Shown piece by piece: positions 58,549-64,000 of a stretch of DNA of 64,000 bases. How positions within the stretch are numbered: position 1 is the first letter of the stretch; the number at the start of each line of letters is the position of its first letter. The position numbers and the translations under genes are program-made. This DNA is from DATBFU01 sp035498405. GTDB taxonomy: Bacteria > Acidobacteriota > Thermoanaerobaculia > UBA5066 > Gp7-AA6. Below the pieces are notes generated by a model. The model ran no database searches, was not told where the DNA came from, and saw only the letters and a program-made list of their open reading frames with translations. Location of the stretch: contig DATKAE010000047.1 in NCBI GenBank assembly GCA_035498405.1, positions 186,001 to 250,000 on the forward strand, read 5' to 3'.

Positions 58549-59553
58549 ATGTTCTTCCTAGCAGCAGCCTGGCTCGCGCTTTCGGCGGGGACCGTCAATT
58601 CGAGTTCGATTACGACCACGCCGGCGACGCGCCGTTTCGAGGCGACCTACGTGGCGACGGTCGAGGCCGTTCCCGCAGGGCTGAACCGTCTCGAGGTCTG
58701 GATTCCGTTGCCGAAGGACACGCCGCACCAGAAGATCCGGGGTCTCTCGGTCGAAAGTCCCTATCCGGGCTCGATCCGGCGCGAGAAGGAATATGGAAAC
58801 CTCTATTACTACTTCTCGACCGACCGCCCGCAATCGGGCAGGCTCGACGTGAAGGTCCGATTCGAGGCGGAACGCCTAGAGGCGCGGGCGGAGGACGCCG
58901 GCTCGGCCGCGGAGAGCCCGGAAGAGCTTCAGAGGTATCTGCAGCCGGACAAGCTCGTGTCGCTTTCTCCGCGGATTCAGAGGTTGGCGGCTCAGGCCAC
59001 TCTGGGCCACCAGACGCCCGAGGCGAAGGCCAGGGCGATCTACGACTACGTCGTCAACACCATGATCTACGACAAGACGGCGCCCGGCTGGGGCCAGGGG
59101 GACACGGAGCGCGCCTGCGACGTGCGCAAGGGCAATTGCACCGACTTTCACTCGCTCTTTCTCTCGCTCGCGCGCTCTCAGGGAATCCCGGCCCGCTTCG
59201 TGATCGGTTTTCCCTTGAAGTCTGACCCGAGCGGAACGATCCCCGGCTACCACTGCTGGGCCGAGTTCTACATCGCGGGAAAGGGATGGATTCCCGTGGA
59301 TGCTTCGGAGGCGTCGAAGTCGAGCGACCCGGCCAAGCGCGCGTACTTCTTCGGGCACTTGGATCCGGACCGCGTGTCGTTCACGATGGGCCGTGACCTC
59401 CGGCTCGATCCTCCTCCCTGCGCGGAGACCCTCAACTACTTCATCTATCCGTACGCCGAAGGCGACGGGGCAGCGCTCACGCCCGTTGCGATTCGCCTGG
59501 ATTACCGAGACGAGCCGGCGAGGGCCGCGGGGGCCATGGGAGGGATGCGTTAA
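58549..59553 (+). CDS. exported transglutaminase-like protein
   Basis: A 334-residue exported protein with a hydrophobic start and a C-terminal transglutaminase-like domain. The catalytic triad is Cys in RKGNCTDFHSLF, His in GYHCWAEFY and Asp in WIPVDASEA. An N-terminal beta region (RFEATYVATVEAVP, LEVWIPLPKD) precedes it, as in proteins with a transglutaminase core fused to Ig-like folds. It could cleave or cross-link amides in the cell wall. It is co-transcribed with the small exported protein. Confidence 0.88.
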   Translation: MFFLAAAWLALSAGTVNSSSITTTPATRRFEATYVATVEAVPAGLNRLEVWIPLPKDTPHQKIRGLSVESPYPGSIRREKEYGNLYYYFSTDRPQSGRLDVKVRFEAERLEARAEDAGSAAESPEELQRYLQPDKLVSLSPRIQRLAAQATLGHQTPEAKARAIYDYVVNTMIYDKTAPGWGQGDTERACDVRKGNCTDFHSLFLSLARSQGIPARFVIGFPLKSDPSGTIPGYHCWAEFYIAGKGWIPVDASEASKSSDPAKRAYFFGHLDPDRVSFTMGRDLRLDPPPCAETLNYFIYPYAEGDGAALTPVAIRLDYRDEPARAAGAMGGMR

Positions 59554-59568
59554 TCGGGAGGGTCGCTC

Positions 59569-60612
59569 TCAGGCACCGATGGGCTCGCGCTCGAGCATTC
59601 GGAACCGTTCTCGGGCTTCGGCCGATGCGATCAGGCAGTCGACGACGTAGCCGCGGGGCTTCCCGCCGGTGATCTCGGAGATGTAGAAAGAGAGGCCCTG
59701 GGGGTCGGCGGGCCGTCCCAACGAGGTTTCGTAGGCTCGCCGCACAAAGTTTTCGCCGTCGGTGCGGCTCTCCCTCCGGACGAAGCCTTCGGCGATATCG
59801 CGGAGGGACTGGTTTCCCGAGACGACGGCCGGGACGACTTTCCCGGCATCGAAGCCGAGATCTGCCGCCAGGCGCTCGAGGGCCGCGATGTTCCAGCTTC
59901 GGGTCGAGGCAGTAACGGCGTTCGTCTCGGGCCTGCTCGAGTCGATTCGCCGGCGCGCGGTGATCCAGAAGTACTGAGTCCCTTCGCCCCAACGGTCCAC
60001 GACTTCAAGACCCATTCGGGAGAGCGTTCGGCAGAGAGCGTCAGATTCGAACCAGACGCCCAGCCAGGTGTCCGCACCCTTGATGCGCCGGCGCCGGCGG
60101 CCGTCCACCTGAAACCGAAATACGCCGCCTCCCCGCAGTGCGCGTGCCGATTCGCGCAGGTATCGATAAACGGCCGCCCGCGAAGGGACGTGCTGGAAAA
60201 CGATGAACGAGTAGACGAGGTCGAGAGACGCGTCGGAAACGTCGTCGAGTCGTCCCTTGGTCACCCAAAGCTCCACGTTCGACAGATCGGCGAGCGCTTC
60301 GCGGGCCCGCGCGATCATCTCGGGAGAGATATCGATGCCGATCGCCTTCTCGACCGTCAAAGACAGCGGCCGCAGAAGGCGTCCGAGTCCGCAGCCGATC
60401 TCGAGCGCGTGAGCCGAGGGCTCGAGCCGGATGTCCTGGAGAATCAGGTTTCGAAGATCCGCCTCGCCGGAGCTCCAGAACGCTTCGCCTGTCGAGGAGT
60501 GGCCGCAGTCGATGTAGTGAGCGGCGTTCTCGCGGGCGCGCGCGTCCCAATCGCGGCGCATCCAGCGACGGGAGAGGAACCGACTCATCGTTCGCCGGAT
60601 CAGTTTGCTCAC
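59569..60612 (-). CDS. SAM methyltransferase fused to a DUF4214-like domain
   Basis: A 347-residue protein. Residues about 35-200 are a class I methyltransferase (ALEIGCGLGRLLRPL motif I, GIDISPEMIARAREAL, DLVYSFIVFQHVPS). The C-terminal about 110 residues hold a DUF4214-type helix repeat (FVRRAYETSLGRPADPQGLSFYI, then ASAEARERFRML). DUF4214 occurs in glycan- and surface-related proteins, so the enzyme may methylate a sugar or lipid-linked glycan; that is inference. The GTG at 60612 gives the basic start SKLIRRTMSRFLSRRW; ATG at 60588 is an alternative. Confidence 0.82.
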   Translation of the reverse strand: MSKLIRRTMSRFLSRRWMRRDWDARARENAAHYIDCGHSSTGEAFWSSGEADLRNLILQDIRLEPSAHALEIGCGLGRLLRPLSLTVEKAIGIDISPEMIARAREALADLSNVELWVTKGRLDDVSDASLDLVYSFIVFQHVPSRAAVYRYLRESARALRGGGVFRFQVDGRRRRRIKGADTWLGVWFESDALCRTLSRMGLEVVDRWGEGTQYFWITARRRIDSSRPETNAVTASTRSWNIAALERLAADLGFDAGKVVPAVVSGNQSLRDIAEGFVRRESRTDGENFVRRAYETSLGRPADPQGLSFYISEITGGKPRGYVVDCLIASAEARERFRMLEREPIGA

Positions 60613-60621
60613 GGTGATTTC

Positions 60622-60660
60622 GAGGTGTGAGGTCTGAGGTGTGAGGTGTGAGGTGTGAGG
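60622..60660. repeat. heptamer array GAGGTGT, about 5.6 copies
   Basis: GAGGTGT is repeated five times with one variant unit (GAGGTCT) and a partial sixth. It lies directly upstream of the methyltransferase gene, between it and the second array at 60692-60726. The unit has the same length, seven, as the other arrays. Confidence 0.75.
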
Positions 60661-60691
60661 GAAAACAAGGACATGGACTTCCGTACTTCCC

Positions 60692-60726
60692 TCGCCCCTC
60701 GCCCCTCGCCCCTCGCCCCTCGCCCC
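60692..60726. repeat. heptamer array TCGCCCC, five perfect copies
   Basis: Five tandem TCGCCCC units (GGGGCGA on the minus strand) lie just after the stop of the SDR gene, separated by GAGCA. The G-rich strand is in the sense of that gene's transcript, with four-G runs spaced by three bases, a textbook G-quadruplex pattern. Confidence 0.75.
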
Positions 60727-60731
60727 TGCTC

Positions 60732-61466
60732 CTACGCCTGAATCACGAGATGCGTTCCGCCGAGGACCTCCAGAGCGGCGCCGGTGATGGCGGCCGCGTC
60801 GTCGGAGGCGAGAAAGAGCACCGTGCGAGCGACGTCGCGCGGCCAGAGCTTTTCGGTCAACGGTGCCTTCCGGTCGGCGGCCCCCGTCTCGTCCAGCCGA
60901 TTCTCGACGGCCCCGGGGCAGACGGCGTTGACGGCGATGTTGTGCTCGCGGAACTCGCGCGCCAGGCTCTGGGTCAGGCCGATCAGGCCGAACTTCGCGG
61001 CGCTCTGGGCGGAGACGTTGGCCTCTCCCCGCATTCCGTGCACGGAAGCGACGTTGACGATCCGTCCTCGCCGGCGGTCCGTCATGCCAGGGAGCACCGC
61101 GCGGCAAAAGTTGGCCGCGCCGGTCAAGTTGGTTGCGATCACGCGGTCCCAATCCTCAGGCGTGAGCTTCAAGAACGGGCGCCACACGAACACCCCCGCG
61201 TTGTTGATGAGCACGTCGATCGGGCCGAGCTTTTCTTCCGCTTTCCGGACGCAGTCCTCCGCGGCGCCCCGGGCCGTGACGTCCGCCGGGATCGCCAGGG
61301 CCTCGGTCCCGGCCTTCCGCACGAGCCGCTCGGTCTCGGCGAGCTCGGAGGCGGTTCGCGCGACGAGTCCGACCCGCGCGCCTTCCTCCGCAAAGCGCAG
61401 CGCGATCGAGCGCCCGATGCCGCGGCCGGCTCCGGTGACCAGGACCGTGCGCCCGCCAAATTTCAC
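60732..61466 (-). CDS. SDR-family protein with the catalytic Tyr replaced
   Basis: A 244-residue Rossmann protein with the GAGRGIG nucleotide loop, DVT and NNAGV motifs, the catalytic-Ser strand IVNVASVHG (Ser141), and VCPGAVEN. In the Y-x3-K position it reads QSAAK, with Gln154 and Lys158; Gln is encoded by CAG, two changes from Tyr. It may be inactive or do unusual chemistry. The GTG start overlaps the upstream stop as GTGA. Its own stop is followed at once by the heptamer array. Confidence 0.88.
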   Translation of the reverse strand: MKFGGRTVLVTGAGRGIGRSIALRFAEEGARVGLVARTASELAETERLVRKAGTEALAIPADVTARGAAEDCVRKAEEKLGPIDVLINNAGVFVWRPFLKLTPEDWDRVIATNLTGAANFCRAVLPGMTDRRRGRIVNVASVHGMRGEANVSAQSAAKFGLIGLTQSLAREFREHNIAVNAVCPGAVENRLDETGAADRKAPLTEKLWPRDVARTVLFLASDDAAAITGAALEVLGGTHLVIQA

Positions 61467-61939
61467 TCGCGCACCGTCCCGAGCTCCTCGAAGAGCTCCG
61501 GCGAGAAGAGGCGCGCGGCCTGCGAGCCCGTGAACGTCGGCCCCGTGAGCAGCGCGACGTTGCCCTCCTTCGCCGCGGGCCGGTCGATACGAACGCGGGC
61601 CACCGTCAAGGGAAAGAGGTGCCGATCCGGGTCGCGCGCGCAGACGTGACCCCGGCCCGCGCGCGCCTCCACCGAGGCGGTGACGGAGCGATGCATGTAG
61701 AGAAGGGTGGCTTTGCGCCGGCGGATGAGGTTGACGGCGGTCCGGCTCGTGGCGCCTACCGCGACCGTCAGCTGGGTGGGGGAGTTGGCGCGGACCTCGC
61801 CGGGTGTGAGCAGGGCCGCCCGCGGAAACCCCTCCGGGTCGGTCGTCAGGAGAGGAAGCACGAGCCGCCGCCGTCGGCGAAACGCTTCGCCCGAGAGCGC
61901 CTTTTCGAGCTCCCAGGGCAGGCGGTCGAACTCCTTCAT
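61463..61939 (-). CDS. pyridoxamine 5'-phosphate oxidase-like FMN-binding protein
   Basis: A 158-residue protein with the split-barrel pattern of the PNPOx-like group (LVLPLLTTDPEGFPRAALLT, then NLIRRRKATLLYMHRS and a C-terminal FSPELFEELG). It probably binds FMN or a related cofactor. The ATG at 61939 is preceded by a TACACT box 8 nt away. It overlaps the SDR gene as GTGA, so the two are coupled. The longer frame to 62143 adds only Arg/Ser/Ala-rich sequence and is rejected. Confidence 0.68.
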   Translation of the reverse strand: MKEFDRLPWELEKALSGEAFRRRRRLVLPLLTTDPEGFPRAALLTPGEVRANSPTQLTVAVGATSRTAVNLIRRRKATLLYMHRSVTASVEARAGRGHVCARDPDRHLFPLTVARVRIDRPAAKEGNVALLTGPTFTGSQAARLFSPELFEELGTVRE

Positions 61940-61947
61940 CCTGCCGT

Positions 61948-61953
61948 AGTGTA
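61948..61953 (-). promoter_or_regulatory. -10-like box TACACT before the PNPOx-like gene
   Basis: On the minus strand TACACT lies 8 nt upstream of the ATG at 61939. It shares a short divergent space with the next gene's box. Confidence 0.4.
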
Positions 61954-61991
61954 CCCGCGCCGCACCGACTCCCCTGCGCGTCAGACGGGCA

Positions 61992-61997
61992 TATGAT
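61992..61997 (+). promoter_or_regulatory. -10-like box TATGAT before an exported protein gene
   Basis: TATGAT lies exactly 6 nt before the GTG at 62004, with no Shine-Dalgarno sequence. It is one of the best matches to the TANNNT-N6-start pattern in the window. Confidence 0.5.
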
Positions 61998-62003
61998 CGC
62001 GCC

Positions 62004-62768
62004 GTGAGGTTCGCGCGGCGGGCCGTTCTGCTGCTCCTGCTCGCTCCCGCATGGGGCGCGACTCCGGCACGCGCCGACGAAAAGGCGGACGCCCTCGGTC
62101 GGGAGCTCATCGCCGCGCTCGGCGGGGAGGCCGCCTGGGTCAAGGCCCGGCAGTTCCAGTTCGACTTCGTGGTCGAGCGAGACGGAAAGGTGCTGGCCCG
62201 TTTTTCCCACGCCTGGGACCGTTACACGGGGGACTACCGCTTGACGGGCACCGACAAAACCGGGGCGCCGTTTGCGGTCTACTTCAACGTCAACACGCGC
62301 CAGGGCCAGGTCTTCGTCAACGGAAAGTCGGTCGAGGGCGACCCGCGGACCGCGCAGCTCGAAAACGCTTATGGTCGTTTCATCAACGATACGTACTGGC
62401 TGCTCGCTCCCTGGAAGGTCTTCGACCCCGGCGTCAACCGCGCCTACGACGGCGAGAAGCCGTGCCCGGATGGAGGCAGGTGCGACATCCTGAAGCTTTC
62501 CTTCGAGAACGTCGGGCTGACACCGCGCGATGTCTACTGGCTCTGGATCACCCGCGACGGCCGGCGGATGGTCCAATGGCAGTACGTCTTGAACGGGGCG
62601 ACCGAGGAGCCGACCACCGCAGCCTGGAAGGACTGGCGAAAGTTCGACGAGATTTCTCTTTCGCTTGAGAAGCCCATGTCCGGCCGGCCGGTCGTGATCC
62701 GCTTCGAGAACGTCGCGGTCTCTTCGGCGAGGGACGACTCGCTTTTCCGTCCTCCCGCGGCCCCCTGA
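62004..62768 (+). CDS. exported protein of unknown function
   Basis: A 254-residue protein with a signal peptide (cleavage near PARADE). The mature domain reads like a LolA-type or DUF6503-type beta sandwich (FQFDFVVERDGKVLARFSHAWDRYTG, NDTYWLLAPWKVFDPG), which binds hydrophobic ligands or lipoproteins; this is a resemblance in layout, not a confirmed match. The GTG start is preceded by a TATGAT box. The esterase gene overlaps its stop. Confidence 0.78.
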   Translation: MRFARRAVLLLLLAPAWGATPARADEKADALGRELIAALGGEAAWVKARQFQFDFVVERDGKVLARFSHAWDRYTGDYRLTGTDKTGAPFAVYFNVNTRQGQVFVNGKSVEGDPRTAQLENAYGRFINDTYWLLAPWKVFDPGVNRAYDGEKPCPDGGRCDILKLSFENVGLTPRDVYWLWITRDGRRMVQWQYVLNGATEEPTTAAWKDWRKFDEISLSLEKPMSGRPVVIRFENVAVSSARDDSLFRPPAAP

Positions 62769-63658
62769 TCGGCGTCCGGCGCTTCGCGACTGTCCTCGCC
62801 GCGGTCTTGGGCGTGGCCGCCGCGGCGAGCTTCGCTGCGGGTCCCGTGCCGGGAGTCTTCTTCGAGAAGTTCCAGACCGCGGATTTGCCTGAGCCGGCGC
62901 GCACCCTGGTTCTCTTGCCGCCCTCCTATTCCCGCGCGCCCGCCCGCCGGTATCCCGTTCTCTACTTCTTGCACGACGCCTGGGGCGACGAAGGCTCGCT
63001 CGAGAGAAACGGGGTGACGAAGGAGATCCTGGAGCGTATGTCGGATGGCCGCCTGCGAGAGTTTCTCGTCGTGGCGCCCGGCGGGAGGGGTTCCTGGTTT
63101 TCCGACTCCCACGACGGCCGGTATCGCTGGGAGGCGTTTCTCACTGCCGATCTGGTGCGGCAGGTCGAAGGCCGATACCGCGTTCTCCCCTCGCCGGATT
63201 CGCGCGGGATCACCGGCATCTCCATGGGCGGCTATGGCGCGGTGAAGCTCGCGCTTCGGCATCCTCGCCTGTACGGATCGGTCTCGTCCCTTTCGGGCGC
63301 GCTGATTCCCTTCAACTGGGAGGACCTGAAGCGATACTCGTTTCCTGCGCGCTGGAGCTTGAAGCGAGTCTTCGGGACCTCGCCCGGAGACAATTCGCTC
63401 GCGGAAAACGACGTCTGGCAGATCCTGCAGACCGTGCAGTTTCCCGAGTCGCCGTTTCCGCTGTATCTGCGCGGAGGGACCGAGGACGTCTACGGCCTGG
63501 GGCGGGTCGGCGCTCAGTTTGCCGCCTTCTCGAGCGAGCACGGCCTGGCCGCGAGCGCCGTTCTCGAGCCGGGTGGGCACGACTGGAAGTACTGGCGCCG
63601 CGCGATGATCCCGATGTGCGAATGGCACGCCGCGCAGTTCTCGTATGATTCGAAGTGA
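62765..63658 (+). CDS. exported esterase (esterase D/putative esterase family), CTG start
   Basis: A 297-residue alpha/beta hydrolase with the nucleophile motif GITGISMGGYGAVKLAL, an acid in GGTEDVYG, and the His in GGHDWKYW. The CTG at 62765, overlapping the previous stop as CTGA, gives a proper signal peptide with two Arg and the core FATVLAAVLGVAAAA. The first conventional start, TTG at 62807, would remove the n-region. It could hydrolyse acyl esters or transfer mycoloyl-like groups. It overlaps the next gene by 1 nt. Confidence 0.85.
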   Translation: MIGVRRFATVLAAVLGVAAAASFAAGPVPGVFFEKFQTADLPEPARTLVLLPPSYSRAPARRYPVLYFLHDAWGDEGSLERNGVTKEILERMSDGRLREFLVVAPGGRGSWFSDSHDGRYRWEAFLTADLVRQVEGRYRVLPSPDSRGITGISMGGYGAVKLALRHPRLYGSVSSLSGALIPFNWEDLKRYSFPARWSLKRVFGTSPGDNSLAENDVWQILQTVQFPESPFPLYLRGGTEDVYGLGRVGAQFAAFSSEHGLAASAVLEPGGHDWKYWRRAMIPMCEWHAAQFSYDSK

Positions 63659-64000
63659 TGGCTTCCCGGCCCCCCTTTCCCGGCCTTCCCACAGACGATC
63701 GCCCGCCAACCGGCGTCAACGGCGACCGGCTGGTCCTCTTCGATATCGACGGCACCTTGCTTTCCGCGGGGCGCGCGGCGCGCGAATCGGTGTTGGCAGC
63801 GATCGAGGAGGTCTACGGCTGGAGGGCCGAGGCGGACGCTCCCCGGCGAGGCCGCTATGACTTCTCGGGAAAGACGGATCCACAGATCGTGCGGGAGCTC
63901 GTGCTGGAGGAGGTCGGCCGCGAGCGCTGCGAGGCGTTGCTCGAGACGGTGCTCTCCCGCTATCTCGGCGAGCTCGAGCGCCGCCTGACTCCCGAGGCCG
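63658..64000 (+). CDS. HAD-superfamily hydrolase, N-terminal part
   Basis: The first 114 residues are visible; the gene runs off the window edge. After an N-terminal Pro-rich stretch, VLFDIDGTLLSAG carries the nucleophile Asp and the DxDGT motif, followed by the cap region (FSGKTDPQIVRELVLEEVG). This is a phosphatase-like HAD protein, probably acting on a small phosphorylated metabolite. The ATG is overlapped by the esterase stop (TGATG). Confidence 0.88.
   Translation, partial: MASRPPFPGLPTDDRPPTGVNGDRLVLFDIDGTLLSAGRAARESVLAAIEEVYGWRAEADAPRRGRYDFSGKTDPQIVRELVLEEVGRERCEALLETVLSRYLGELERRLTPEA

Overview
The window is a gene-dense, GC-rich (roughly two-thirds G+C by eye) bacterial chromosome segment with about 60 protein genes, one tRNA and no recognisable insertion sequence, prophage or CRISPR array. 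The likely source is Acidobacteriota or a close relative. Pointers are a secreted VWFA-related protein of the acidobacterial type (25952-27844), a complete bacillithiol pathway (bshA, bshB1, bshC), a fused E1 alpha/beta 2-oxoacid dehydrogenase, and Gram-negative envelope functions (TolC-type channel, ArnT-like glycosyltransferase, many Sec signal peptides). This assignment is inference from gene content.

Layout. 1-4980: end of an unknown gene, purD, an exported protein, a DoxX membrane protein, a TlpA-like/redoxin pair and a MerR regulator. 5009-12670 (minus): a small membrane protein, two tandem signal peptidases, lepA, tsaD, mtnA and a gamma-glutamyltransferase. 12712-15164 (plus): pgk-tpiA, then secG with tRNA-Leu(GAG). 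15165-17560: a structured gene-free stretch, yidD, a DUF4870 protein, a DUF4097 repeat protein and an RDD protein. 17609-22785: an adenosine deaminase-like gene and the operon methyltransferase-bshC-bshB1-bshA. 22826-31004: a lipoprotein, a membrane protein, dusB, the VWA protein, a glycosyltransferase and a DUF4139 protein. 31098-35054: FabL-like reductase, an M16 peptidase pair and a small protein with no normal start codon. 35153-38604: a permuted NlpC/P60-like protein, a degenerate receiver protein, an M20 peptidase and a protein with a histone-like tail. 38653-46388: nadC-nadB, a TolC/EmrA/EmrB efflux operon and nadA. 46480-53294: 2-oxoacid dehydrogenase E1, a methyltransferase, a zinc-ribbon protein, pyrK-pyrD-pyrF and a glycerophosphodiesterase. 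53350-57747: an acyl-CoA synthetase and the NfnAB-type pair. 58084-64000: an exported protein, a transglutaminase-like protein, a methyltransferase-DUF4214 fusion, an SDR, a PNPOx-like protein, an exported protein, an esterase and a truncated HAD phosphatase.

Functional themes are de novo NAD synthesis (nadA, nadB, nadC), late pyrimidine synthesis, bacillithiol synthesis, redox balancing by Nfn, triose glycolysis, Sec secretion and drug efflux. Two expression habits stand out. Many genes overlap their neighbour as ATGA or GTGA. About a dozen others have a TANNNT box 6-9 nt before the start codon and no Shine-Dalgarno sequence, which suggests leaderless transcripts.

The most unusual signals are non-coding. 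There are two copies of a double-hairpin element with compensatory stem changes, heptanucleotide tandem repeats abutting stop codons, an 80-bp hairpin element flanked by CTAG, and several probable non-ATG/GTG/TTG starts.
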